Of a stretch of 64,000 bases of DNA, positions 21,700 through 34,399 are shown piece after piece. The stretch's first letter is position 1. Every line of letters starts with the position of its first letter. Location of the stretch: the NCBI GenBank assembly GCA_027946365.1, contig JAPEUQ010000008.1, positions 2,070,234-2,134,233 of the forward strand, in the 5' to 3' direction. Below the pieces are notes generated by a model. It did not search any database. It saw nothing but the letters and a program-made list of their open reading frames with translations, and was not told the origin of the DNA. This stretch comes from Kalmusia sp. IMI 367209. Its lineage: Eukaryota > Ascomycota > Dothideomycetes > Pleosporales > Didymosphaeriaceae. The position numbers and the translations under genes were made by a program.

Positions 21700-23637
21700 G
21701 GCCATTTACTAAAAGTAGTGCCCCTAACGTACTCTAATACTAGTTCCTAATAATTAATAATTACTAGGACTATTAAGTATCTAGATAACCCCTCTAATAA
21801 CTACTATATTTAGCTAGCTATAAGCTATTACTATTAGACAAACTGTTCTCAACGATTAAAGAAGCCTATAAGTAGTTATAAAAGAAGTATAATAAAGATA
21901 AGATATATTATATTATTAAAATAAAGGAGAAGTATAATTAGAGAGATTATAAAATAGTCTTAGATACTACTAAAACTACTAAGGGTATAATTAAATATTA
22001 GAGATATTAACCCTACGCCTTCTAACCCTAAAAGTATTATAGAAATATACTAGAAAAATTATTATAACTTTAATCTTTAAAAAAATAACTATAAGCGTTA
22101 TTTTAAATAGTTAATTATCTACTTCCTATAAAATAGTCTAAGGTAGACTTTATAATTATCTATATCTTTAAAGTAATACGGACAACCTAAACTATAAAGA
22201 TAATATTTTAATAAAATTAAAATCTAATCTAGTAAAAGACTTAGGAAGAGCTAAAGAAAAAAATATTAAATATACTAGATACTAAAGATAAATAGTACTA
22301 GTTAGCATATAATAGCCTTAAAAAGTATAAATAATATTTAAATTAAACTCTAATAGACCTTTTAGACTATATCTAGAACTATTAAAAGGAGCTAAAGATA
22401 ATAGATAAAGATATATATATCTTAGATTATATAGGATGTCTAAGTAATAGTATTACTATAAAATTATATTTATTATTTATTAAACGTTATAATACTATTA
22501 CCCTTATTAAAGAGTAAGCTATAAACGTTTATTAAAGTAACTAGCTTTTAAGACTACTAAAGAATGATAAAAATAAGAAAGATAAGATAAAGTAGAATAA
22601 ATCCTACTACTCTAATTTTAAAGGGGATGATAAGCCTCTAAAGAAGAATAGGAAGAATAATAAAATATAAAGTGGCGCTAATAGAATTAATAAAATATAA
22701 AGTAACTCTAAAAGTACTTCTAAAAACGTTAAATATTATTATTATAAAAATAGGGCTACTATAAGCCTAAGTATCTTAATAAAGATAAACCTATAGCTCT
22801 AGAATTAAAAATATTAAAAAGAAGTCTAAAGATTTAGGAAAAGATAAAGAGTAAAAGGGATTATAGCTATTTTTATTACCTATATAAATCTAATAATCAG
22901 TTACCTAGAAAAGATTCTAAATATTAAGGACTATAGTTATCTATTTAATTAGTTATATAACCCACTGAAAGATATAATAACCCTAAAGATAAAAGTTAAT
23001 AAAAAGGATACTATTAATACTCTAGTAGACTTAGGCTTTTTATTAAATCTACTTTTAGCTAAATTAGCGAAGCGGATGAATATAAAAGTTATTTCTCTTA
23101 TAGACCTATTAGTAAGTACTATAAATAGGTTAGATATAAAGATATATAGCACTACTATTAAGGAGATAGAGTTAATTAACTCTAGAGGTTATAAATAGGT
23201 TTAGGAGATTCTATTTATAGTAGCTAATCTTTATAAATATAAGATTTTCTTTAGTTTATCTTAATTAGACTAAGAAAATTTAAAACTAAATATTACTACT
23301 TACTATATTTTATTTAGGAAAAGATTAAGTAAGGATAAAAGTTTTAAAAGAATAATTATAAAAGGACTTAAAGACTTTAATTATATTATAAAAAAACTAT
23401 ATTTAGTAATATATATCTATATAATAGATATAATAGATTAAAAGATTTTAAGTAGATCTAATAGATATAAAGAGTACTTACTTTTAAAAAAATATTTAGA
23501 GTTTACGTATCTAGCCTTAGAAGAGGATACTAGGTTATACTAGCGTACGGTCTAAGTAATCTATATATTAATCTTAAGTCTAATATCTAACTACTATACT
23601 TCCCTATATATAATCTTTTAGTGTCTAAATTAGAGAC
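21700..23637 (+). pseudogene. gag-pro: G gag, zinc knuckle and protease
   Basis: A capsid-like region precedes a Lys/Asn/Ser-rich stretch and a decayed CCHC knuckle around 22727-22790 (KYYYYKN, where Tyr stands for Cys). The aspartic protease is legible from 23019: TLVDLGFLLNLL, aligned to the family's LVDSGASLNLL, then AKLAKRMNIKVISL. The segment to 23637 is the linker with PLYN..SKLE, the start of the RT domain. It is interrupted at 23637 by H and continues at 30865. A 67-codon open frame on the minus strand over the protease (23152-22949) is a shadow. Confidence 0.8.
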
Positions 23638-23642
23638 GTTTA
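23638..23642. repeat. Target duplication left of H
   Basis: gttta recurs at 30860-30864, directly after the 3' LTR of H. Confidence 0.92.
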
Positions 23643-24124
23643 TATTAATAGTACCTATTAATAAGCCAAAGAATTACGCGTAATAAGTAATTATAGGCGA
23701 ACCTATAATAGGTATAGTAAATATAATAAGGTTCTTAGATAAGTTAGTAAAATTAGTAACTTAGTAATTATATAATAATATCTTACTAAGAAGAGTTAAA
23801 ATAAGAAAGGTATTAGAATAAAAATAATATCCTATATTAAGAGTAATATCCTACTAAAATTAGGGATATTAGGAAAATAGATAGGATATCTAGGACTAGA
23901 GAAAGGATATATAAGAAGGAAGATTTCTAGTCTTTATTAGATTTCTTATAGTTAACTTAAATTATTAACTTATCTCTTATCTAGATTAATATAAGATAAT
24001 ATTAGCTTTAATATACTTTATTAAAGTAGTATAAGCTTTATCTATTACCTAATTAAATAGTACTAGACCTCCTAAAGCCTACCTTACTTAGCCTACTTAA
24101 GATAAGTAATCCCCATGTGTAATA
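23643..24124 (+). repeat. 5' LTR of H (482 bp)
   Basis: Pairs with 30381-30859. Differences are nearly all transitions. Confidence 0.93.
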
Positions 24125-24359
24125 CTTTAACTACCTAATAGGTCCTAGTTATATATTAAAATAATAGTAATTAATATACTATTAAGTAGCTTATATATAG
24201 CGACTAGTAGTAATATTATAGTATTAACTACTAACTTAGTAGTACTACTAGTAGCGTAGACGGAATAAATTTAAACGCTTATAGCTTAAGTAGAGTAGTT
24301 AATAGTAGTAACTCTATAGGGACTACTAAAAGTATCTATTAAGGTTCCCTTACTAGAAA

Positions 24360-25140
24360 AGTTTAATAGAAATATAAAGAAAATTAAAACCTTCTATACT
24401 AGTATAAAACTATATTTTAAATTTTATACTAATAGTTTTAGAATTAATTAAGTAAAAATTCTTATGGCCGGACTTTATATAATAGGAAAATTAATAGACT
24501 AGCTTTAACCCCTTATAGAAGACTACCTAAATAACGAAGCTAATATAAAAGAATATATAAATAATATAAAGAAAATATTCTAAAGCTAAAGATATTTTAA
24601 AAGAAAAATATTAATTATATTTAGAGAAGTAGATGTAAAATACTAAATAGAATATAAAATCTAGTTACTTTACTAAAGATAGTTAGCTAGAATATATACT
24701 ATAGACTTTAGATACCTAGTAACTAGGATTAATTAGAATAATATATTACTTAGAGTAGCCTACTATAATAGACTAAAAGAGACTATTAAGGATAATCTAA
24801 TCTATTATAAGAAGACGGAAACCCTAAATAAAATAATTAAATTATCTATTAAAATTAATAACCGTCTCTACAAAAGATAATAGAAAAGAAAAGAAAAACC
24901 TCTTAGTCTAAATTAGTATAACCTAAGTACTAAAAAAATGATTAAAATTAAGTATAATTAAGATAGTAACGTAATAATAATTAATAAAATATAGGAGAAA
25001 AAAAGGAATAGAGACCTAAGTGGGAATATAGAGGAATAAGTAAAGAAGAGAAATAATAATACTTTAAAAATAAGGCCTACTTATTCTATAGAGAAATAGG
25101 CTATTTTAGGAAAGACTATCTAAAGAAAAATAAAAAAATA
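24360..25140 (+). pseudogene. gag: H gag with zinc knuckle erased to tyrosines
   Basis: The capsid region reads IKTFYTSIKLYFKFYT, then VKILMAGLYIIGKLID, as in Ty3/gypsy gag. The nucleic-acid-binding knuckle at 25078-25119 reads Y-L-F-Y-REIG-Y-FRKD-Y, exactly the C-x2-C-x4-H-x4-C spacing with all four zinc ligands now tyrosine. TGC/TGT and CAC/CAT become TAC/TAT through the single transition RIP makes. It would not bind zinc. Confidence 0.85.
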
Positions 25141-28100
25141 AAGATTAAAGTAATATATATTATAATACTCTAGACTACTCTAATAACTAAAGAATATTAA
25201 TATTATTTTACTAAAGTATAGATTCTAGACTAACTTATAATATAACTATATTAGATATATAGGAGTTAGGAATATAAAGGTAATAGGTGTGAAGTAAAAC
25301 TATTATTAATAGAGTAATATTAAAAGAACTCTATAAATAGCCCTATAATAATAGGGACCTATAATAAAGTATAACTTAACTTAAATCTAGATATATACTA
25401 ACTATATAAACCTACTATAGACCTAATATAAAAAAGAAAATAAATACTAGTATTATAAAAAAGAATACTAAGAGATAGAGATATAACTAGGATACTATTT
25501 ATACGTCTTTCTATAAAATAATGAATGTAACGTTAAGTTATACTATATATATAATTACGATAAATGGCACTAGAAATATATAATTCTATAATAGGATAAA
25601 TACTATAATAAATAATATAAAATATATAAGAATAATAAATATCTTATAGACTAGTTATCTATTAGACTAGTAGCTATAAACGCGATTTTATACTAAACCT
25701 AAGGATATAGATTAGGTATTCTAATAATAAATATAAATAGCTACTATAAAATAAATATTAAGTAATATACTATATATTTTATACCTTAGAAAAGGAAGAA
25801 GTAATCTATAGTGGGTTACTAGAGTACTAACACCTTAATAAAAGGGAATATATAAAGAATAGCTATTAATAGTATAAATAGACTAATTATAAATATATAA
25901 CTAGTCTATAGATCTAATATATTATATAGATATAATATACTATTATATAAAATAAAATTAGAACTATATAAAAATTACTAGAAGGGACTAGATTACTAGA
26001 AGTGGAACTAGAAATAAAACTCCTAGACCTTATTTAAGAAGATTTAGAAGGATGGGTTATATATAGAGAAGAATTCTAATAAATAGAAAAGATACCTATA
26101 CTAGAAATATTAGAATAAGAGGTATATATATAAATTATATAAGTATTCTACTACTAAGACGATTATAGTATACACCTATCTAATAAAGAAGGAAGTAGAT
26201 ACTTTCTATAAAAAGAAATAGAAGAATAAAAACTAAGATACTACTAGCTAAAGAGTCTTACTAGTAAGAGTATTATAAAATAGACTTAATTATAAATATA
26301 ATAAATATACCTACTAATAATAGTATATATATAAGGAAAAAAATATACATACTATTAAATAGTGAAATATAAATTATAATTATCTCACCCTAAGTAGTAA
26401 AGAAGTAAAGGTTACAATATAAAATAAAAAGTATCTAATATCTATTAGTCTAGCTAATAATTTAATAATAGAATATAGCTTAGAAAAATATAATTAAAGA
26501 TAGGAATAGTAACCCTATAGATTAAAAACTTTATAGAAAATAAAAGATACCTATTATAGATATAAAATCCTTAATATAATAATAGGATATGATTAGCTAG
26601 TTAAGTATAATCTAGATATTAACTAGTAAATAGTAAAAATAACTAAATGCTTAATAAAAGCTAGAGTTACATAACTATAAATAATATCTATAGTAGCGAA
26701 AATTAGAAAGATATTACTATAATAGATTAGGAAAATCTAAGAAAAAGACCCTTAATAGATAGAAGTTATATAGATACGAAAACTAGAGACTAAGGAAATA
26801 ATAAAAGCTTAACCTATAATTTCTAAAAAATATAAGAAATATAAAAAGCTATTTAAAGAATATAGTAAAATGGATTTACTAGAATATTAAGACTAGGATT
26901 ATAAAATTATCCTAGAAGAAGGTATAAAATTATATCTAAGACTAATATATCTATTATCTTATAATTAGTAATAAGAACTAAAAAGTATATTAAAAAGAAT
27001 ATTAAAAGGGGATTTATAAGAGTTAGTAAGAGTTTAATAGTATTACTAATATTATTTATTTTAAAGAAAATAAATAGCTATAGCTCTATATAGACTATAG
27101 ATAACTGAATAATATTATAAAAAGAATAGATACCTACTACCCTTAATATAAGAGCTTATAAAATAACTCTAAAAAGTAAAATAGTTTATAAAATTTAATA
27201 TATAAGATGATTACTATTAAATAAAAATTAAAGAAGACTATAAATAGAAAATAGTCTTTAAAACTAGATATAAACTATATAAATACGCGGTTATATCCTT
27301 TAGATTAATAAATATACTAGTAATCTTTTAAGTCCTAGTAAATAAGACCTTATATAAATACTTAGATATATTCTATATAGTATATCTAGACGATATATTA
27401 ATTTACTCTAAGGTATACTAGAGGAATATATTAAATATGTTAGAAAGTACTAGATAAAATAAAATAATATAACCTACTACTTTACTTAAATAAATATAAA
27501 TTCTACGTTAAGGAAATTAACTACCTAGGTTTCATTATTTTAAATTAAGGAGTGGCTATGAACCTAAAAAAGTATAGGTAGTATAAGAATAGCTAATACT
27601 AAAGACTATATAAAAGGTATAATTCTTCTTAGAATTTATTAACTTTTATTAAAAGTTTATTAAAGAATACTTAAATACTATAGTACCCCTAATAGAAATT
27701 ACTAAAAGGAAGTAGGCTATAGTTAAAGTAAAGAATAAGAAAAAGTATTTAAAAACTAAAATAGCTATTCCTAGAAGTACCAATATTACAGATAAATGAC
27801 CTAATAAAAAGAAAATAAGTAGAAATTAATATATTAAACTATATACTGGCTATTATACTATTATAAGAATATAAAGATAGGAAATAGAGACTAGTATTCT
27901 ACTATATAAGAAAGTTCTTAGAGTAGAACTAAATTATAATATTTATAATAAGGAACTACTAGTAGTAGTTAAAGCCTTTAAATAATAGAAAGTATAGTTA
28001 CTAGGAGTACTAGAATAGATAGAAGTCTTTTTAGACTATAAAAACCGAACTAGCTTTACTATAACTAAGAAACTAAACTAACGATAAATTAGATAGTTAG

Positions 28101-29760
28101 AAATACTAGCTAACTTTAATTTTAAAATCTATTATAGAGCCGGAATATTAAACGGCGTTATAGATATATTTAACTAAAGAAGTAATCTAATAGAAAATGA
28201 TAATTCAACTATATATAATATAGTATTAATATATAATAAAGATAATATACTTAGATATAACTAGACTATAGAGTATATTAAGCTTACCAGTATTACTCTA
28301 CTAAAAACTAGAAATTAAAAATTACTAAGACTATGTAAGATTGCCAGAAAAGTAATAAAAATAATATAAACTAGTAGAATATCTTAGAAAAGCTAAAAGA
28401 GATAGCTTAGAAAGGATAGTAGTAGACGACTACTACGTAATTAAAGTAATATAATAACTTTATAAATCTAAGAAATGGGGATATATAGGGATAGATAAAA
28501 TAATTTAGTGACTTAGCCATAAATATAATATCTAAAACCTAAGGATATAAATAATAGAAATTATAGATAACTATTTAGCCTACTTAAAAATAAGCCTAAG
28601 AGATATAAGTCCTATAGGTTATTATAACCCTTATAACCGCCTTAGAGACTATAGACTTATATAATAATAGACTTTATAGTAAAGCTCCTAGTATTAATAA
28701 AACCTAGATTAAATAAAGTATATAACTTAATACTAGTAATTATAAAATAATTAACTAAAGTCGTATACTTTATCCTAATAATAGAAGTAATTATAGCCTT
28801 AGAAATAGCTTATAAAGTAAAACGAACCCTTATTATAAACTATAAAAACTAGAATAGATTTTTATAGATAAGAATAAACTCTTTATATCTAAGTTTTAAA
28901 AATATTACTAGCCAAGCTAGGTATTAAAAGAAAACTCTCGATGAGCTTTCACCTATAAACGGACGAATAAATGGAAAGGATTAATTAAGTTCTAGAGTAG
29001 TACTTACGAATATATATAAATAAATTATAGAATAATTAAGTAAAACTATTATCTATAATATAGTTAATATATAATAGTTTATAATTAAGTATAACTAAGT
29101 AGTTATTATATTACGTAAATTATAGATATGAGCTAACGGTATATTAAAACCTATAGGACGTAGTTAGTATCACGACCTTAGTAGAATATAAAGTAAGACT
29201 TATAAATAAACTATATTAATAGCTATATATAAATATTAAAAAAAAAGAACCTTATAACGTCTAGACAGGTGAATAAAAAAGAATTAAGGACTAACCCTTA
29301 AGAAGGGGATAAAGTCTTCCTATTATAAAAAAATTTAAAGACTAAAAGATCTAGTAATAAGCTTAATAGTTTATAGATAGAACTATTTAAAATTATTAAA
29401 GAAATAGGACTAGTAAACTTTAAACTTAAGCTACTATAAGGAACCTATATATATCTAATATTCTATAAATCTCTACTAGAACTAGTACTAATTAATACTA
29501 AGCTAAAAACTATACTAGAACTTAAAGATAAGGAATATAAGGTTAAAGTAATTAAGGATCTATGGAAATTTAAAAGTTAGTAGAAATACTTAGTTAAGTA
29601 AAAAGGATAGCTAAAGGACTAAAATACCTAGGAACTACTATAAAATCTTATAAATTATAAGAAACTAGTATTAAACTACTATAAGTAGAACCTATAAAAA
29701 TAAATTTAAAAGAAGGAACTAAACTAAGATTAGAAAAGATAGAAAATTAAAATAAAAAAG
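25140..29760 (+). pseudogene. pol: H pol: protease, RT, RNase H, integrase, chromodomain
   Basis: RT carries an intact VYLDDILIYSK at 27380-27412, preceded by KIKEDYKQKIVFKTRY-like and VISFRLINI segments. RNase H ends near 28085-28160 with NFKIYYRAGILNGVID. The integrase core lies around 28660-29010 (IDFIVKLLVL with the first Asp, later SFHL-stop-TDGR-stop-ERIN). A GPY/F-type region around 29370-29480 (KLLQGTYIYLIFYKSLLELV) precedes a chromodomain at 29535-29700 (EYKVKVIKDL, KYLVK-stop-KG, where the stop replaces Trp). The protease is not clearly seen. TAA/TAG codons make it dead. Confidence 0.88.
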
Positions 29761-30380
29761 AAATTAAGGAAAGAGAATTTAACCTATAACTAGCCTAGAT
29801 TAGTTAATAATTTAAATAGTAGTAGTTTAGAAATAGTAGTAGTAACTATATTCTTTAAGGTCTCTCTTATTCTAAATAATCTATAGAAGACGCTACGCGA
29901 AGATTATAAAAGACTAGTATTTACTTAGCCTCCTTAATAGTAAATAATTCATGACGAAGATAAGTAGTTTCTATAATAGTAATAGTTTAACACTCTTTAA
30001 TAGTAAAAGCTTAGTCTTCTTATAATAACGTTCTACTTAAACCCTTTCCTACTTTTTCTCTAGTACCTAAAGACTATATTTAGAATAAATAGTTAGATAA
30101 CTAGTATAATAACTAGATATAGTATTAATAAAGTACTATAAATCTTTCTCTTTATAATAAGTATATCTATAAATTATTTTAAGATTCCGGGAAATAATAT
30201 AGGACGTACATTCTTAATAAGATATAACTAAAGATTTAGGGGCTTTAGGTATAGTTAGGAAGGCTTATAAGATAAATTAGAAAGATAGTAGTAGTATATC
30301 TTTATAAATACCTAGTAGAAGAACTAGTAGTATAATAAAGACTAAATAATATTAAAATAATTATTATAAAAAGGAGTAAG
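29760..30380. other. H region between chromodomain and 3' LTR
   Basis: About 0.6 kb of non-pol sequence. A short minus-strand frame near 30040-29900 is suggestive, but I cannot support a gene. The polypurine stretch lies at its right end. Confidence 0.4.
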
Positions 30381-30859
30381 TATTAATAGTATCTATTAAT
30401 AAATTAAAAAATTACGCGTAATAAGTAATTATAGGCGAACCTATAGTAGATATAATAGATATAATAAGGTTCTTAGATAAACTAATAGAGTTAGTAACTT
30501 AGTAGTTATATAATAATATCCTGCTAAGAAGAGCCAAAATAGAAAAGGTGCTAGAATAAAATAATATCCTACGCTAAGAGTAATATCCTACTAAGATTAA
30601 GGATATTAGAAAATAAATGAGATATCTAGGACTAGAGAAAGGATATATAAAAGGAAGGTTTCTAGTCTTTATTAGATTCCTTATAATTAACTTAAATTAT
30701 TAACTCATCTCTTATCTAGATTAATATAAGATAACGTTAGCTTTAATATACTTTATTAAAGTAGTATAAGCTTTATTTATTATCTAATTAACTAGTACTA
30801 GACCTCCTAAAGCCTACCTTACTCAGCCTACTTAAGGTAAGTAATCCCTATATATAATA
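30381..30859 (+). repeat. 3' LTR of H
   Basis: Pairs with 23643-24124 and is followed by the gttta target duplicate. Confidence 0.93.
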
Positions 30860-30864
30860 GTTTA

Positions 30865-33740
30865 GAAAGTACTTAGAGGATTATTTAGATTAGGGTTAGA
30901 TATATTACTTAAAGTTATTAGTAGGAGCGCTAATTTCTTTATAAAGAAGAAAGATAGTACTCTTAGACTCTATATAGATTATTAGGGCTTAAATAGAATT
31001 ATAGTAAAGAACTATAGTTCTTTATTTTTAATTTTAGAGTCTCTAGATTACTTAATAAAAGTAAAAATCTATACTAAACTTAATTTATAAGAAGCGTATT
31101 ATTAAGTCTATATTATAGAAGGGGATAAGTGGAAGACTATCTTTTATATAAAATATAACTACTTTAAGTATATAGTTATATCTTTTAGTTTAATAAATAT
31201 CTCTATATAGTTTTTAGGTATTAATTATATAAACACTAGTAGAACTAGTTAATATAACTTATATTATATATTTAGATGATATACTAATCTTCTCTAACTT
31301 AGAGGAAAATTATAGAAGTTATATTTAGAAGATATTATAATAGTTACGTAATGCAAAGTTATTTATTAATCTAAAGAAATATAAATAGTATACTAGATTT
31401 ATAGAGTACCTAGGTTTTATTATTATACCTAAAGGCCTTAGTATTAATCCTAGTAAAATTAAGATAATCTAAAAATAACTAATACCTAAAATAATTAGAA
31501 ATATATAAATATTTATAGGCTTTATAAATTATTATTATTAATTTATAGTTAACTTTTAAAGATTATACTTCCTTTAACTAAATTAATCTAGAAAGCGTTA
31601 GGTAGCGCCTAGACTAGGCCAGCCATAAGAAGGGAGGAAAGCGTAAAGCTAGACCTAGGCCCTAAAGATAGGAAATCTTTTAAGGAGATATAAGATACCT
31701 TTTTATAAGTCCTAATCTTAGTATATTTTAAATATAGAAGATAAATCTATATTAAAATAAACGTCTTAGGAGGAGCTATTAGTACTATATTAAGCTAATT
31801 AGTCCCTAATATAGATAAACTAGGGTATTAATGCCTAATTAATTTCTTTTAAAGAAACTAAATAGCGCGTAGTATAATTATAATATCTATAATAAGGAAT
31901 TTCTTATAATAGTAGAATATATTAAGTATTAATATTATTACCTAGGAGGTTAATATTTTAAAATCCTAATAAACTATTATAACCTTTAGTAGTTTATAAA
32001 GATAAAGGTTCTATTATTCTATTATATTTAATTATATTTAACTTTGACTAAATATAACTTTATAATAATATATAGAGCTAAATTAATAAATCTAGCTAAC
32101 GTACTATTATATCACCCTAACTATATACTTAAAGCCGTATAACTAAAATATAAGTATAATAAGATCTTTATTAACTTATTAAAAGAGATATTATTTTAAT
32201 AGAAGGATAATAAAATAGAGATATCTATAATTACTAGATTTTATAAAAACTAAGAGTATAACTTAGAACTAAAAAAGATATCTAGAAGTTTAAAAACGTA
32301 ATAAAGATTATCTTAAGAAATATAATTAAGTCTTAGAGTTACTAGACTTAGACGAAGGGGAGTTAGATATCTTAAATAATAAAGATAATGTTTAGGTATA
32401 AAGTAGCCCTAAATAGTCTAGTAAAATCTCTATATTATAAATAAGGATAGAAACGCTAGCTAAGTAAGCTCAAGCTATTAAGAGTTATTATAATAGCCCT
32501 CTATCTAAACACTTTAGTATTACTAAAATACTTAAACGCGTAAAGTATAAGTATATTTAGCTAAATATAATAAAGGATATCTCTAATTACGTTTATAACT
32601 ATAAATATTACTAAAGAGTCACTTTAAAAAAGTATAAACCTTATAGGCTCTTATAACCTCTACTAGTCTCTAATAGTCTTTAGTAGTATATAACTATAAA
32701 TTTTATTATTAATCTACTACTAAATAAGTTTACTAGAGTGGTATATAATATAATTCTTATTATTTATAATTATTTCTTAAAAATATATTATTATATACCT
32801 ACTTAAATAGATTAGGACGGTGACGATCTTATATAGATATAAATCTATAAAATAATCTATCTATATAATAATCCTTAAAGCGTGATTTTAAATAGAGAAC
32901 TAATTATAAGAGCTAAATATTAGGATACCTTTTACTACTATCTAAATATAAAGCGTATATTAACGTTAGCTTTTATTTATAGACTAATAGGTAGACTAAA
33001 TATTAAAATTAGATTCTAGAGTAGTATCTTTATATATTTTATATACTAGAATAGGATGATTAGATCTTATAAATCTTATTAATAGAATTCACCTATAATA
33101 ATAGTAAATATATATCTACTAATTATACGTCATTCTAAGTATATTTTAGGTATAATCTATAAGAGCTTAATTAGCCTAATTAGGCGCTAGATAGTAGAGA
33201 AAGCCTTTAAGAATTTACTTTAGCCTCTAGACTAATTAATATACGTTTAGAATACTATAGAAAGTTAAAAGTAGTAAAGGCTTACTAAAAGTATTTATAG
33301 ATAAGAAAAAACTCCCACTAGAGCTTAAAGTAGGGATAAGGTATATATCTTAAATAGGTATATAAGATTTATAAGACTAAGTAAGAAACTAGATTAGAAA
33401 TTCCTAGACCTAGAAATAATTACTAAAACTATTAATAATTCGCTAATAATATACTATATAAAACTAACTAGTCTAGATAAAGTCTATTTAATATTTTATT
33501 CTTCTTTATTAAAACTATAACTGCTACGCGGCTCTTTATTATACCTATAAGAGCTAATTAACGACACAATGCGCCAATTTAGGGATAATATCTATAAAGT
33601 AAATAAAATTCTAAAATAAAGATATAATAAATAGGACTAATAAAAATATCTTATTAAATAGACTAATTATAGCCCTAATAATAACTCCTAGGAACTAAAA
33701 GTAAATCTTAATAGAGAAATACTAAAATAGTATTAGAAGA
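30865..33740 (+). pseudogene. pol: G pol: RT, RNase H, integrase, chromodomain
   Basis: This is the continuation of G after H. RT reads ANFFIKKKDSTLRLYIDY, KIYTKLNLQEAYYQ and an intact IYLDDILIFSN (YLDD at 31269-31280), even though it contains a TpG that RIP could have hit. RNase H spans about 31700-32080 (KIN.LGGAI...LSQ; YNIYNKEFLIIVEYIK). Integrase spans about 32460-33250 with VILNRELIIRAKY and a decayed FHPQTDGQTE. A chromodomain lies near 33590-33730 (KYLIK-stop-TNYSPNNNS-stop-EL). Between RT and RNase H there is an unusual G/C-rich, basic insertion (31590-31675). Confidence 0.87.
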
Positions 33741-34137
33741 AGTTTAAAATAAAACCTTAAAGGTTTACTATAAAGTAACTAGCGTAGAAGTAGGACTATA
33801 AATATCCCTTAAAAAGAGGAGAGATAATTAATAGCTAGGATTTAGTCTAATTAAGGACTGAGAAAGTACTACTTAGGGGCTAATAACGCTAAATTAGACT
33901 TATCTATAGATAAAAGATCTTACTATTATCTTTTATCTTTAAGACTTACTATATATCTCCTATAGGGAGTTTAGTAGAGGAGTCATCTTATATAGATAGA
34001 ATGTTTTAATAGTATAGTTAAATATAGAAAAAAGATCTTTTAGAAAAATATAAACTTTATAAATATAAGAATTAGAAACGTTAATTAAAAAGAATTTTAT
34101 TTAAAGAAGAGCTAAAGCTTATAAGAAGTTAGACTAT
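33741..34137. other. G 3' region, first part
   Basis: Non-pol sequence of G between its chromodomain and the E3 insertion. No gene is recognised. It ends with actat (34133-34137), the E3 target site. Confidence 0.5.
34133..34137. repeat. Target duplication left of E3
   Basis: actat recurs at 41695-41699. Confidence 0.92.
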
Positions 34138-34344
34138 TATCATGGATATGAGGCTCTAGGTTAAGCTTTAAGCAACGGAACGATCACGATCCGAAGGATT
34201 CTAATAATCTAAATATTAAATACTTAGAGTTTTATAAGTAGAAGATCTTATAATCTATAAATTCTATCTATCTAGCTTATATTTCTTATATAGTAATCTG
34301 ATTAATTCGCTTACTAAAAATAATAATCTAATATTAACTCTATA
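34138..34344 (+). repeat. 5' LTR of E3
   Basis: It starts tatcatggatatgaggctc and ends ttaactctata. It is less mutated than the 3' LTR at its start. Confidence 0.95.
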
Positions 34345-34399
34345 ATTATAAGCCTAGCGCTTTAGGACGTAGAAAAGTTCTTCTTATATACTTTAAACG

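Larger units (their letters stand above)
23643..30859 (+). mobile_element. Ty3/gypsy chromovirus H, complete structure
   Basis: It is 7217 bp with LTRs at 23643-24124 and 30381-30859, starting tattaatag (mutated TGTTAATAG) and ending taata (mutated CA). A purine stretch aaaaaggagtaag precedes the 3' LTR. gttta flanks it on both sides, and joining the G sequence across it restores LE.F.KYLEDYL, the expected RT start. gag, protease, RT, RNase H, integrase and chromodomain are in order. Long legible stretches survive, but stops are spread over the whole frame. Confidence 0.95.

Noticed and set aside
22949..23152. Open 67-codon minus-strand frame as a gene
   Set aside because: It lies antisense to the clearly recognisable protease of element G and looks like low-complexity hydrophobic translation.
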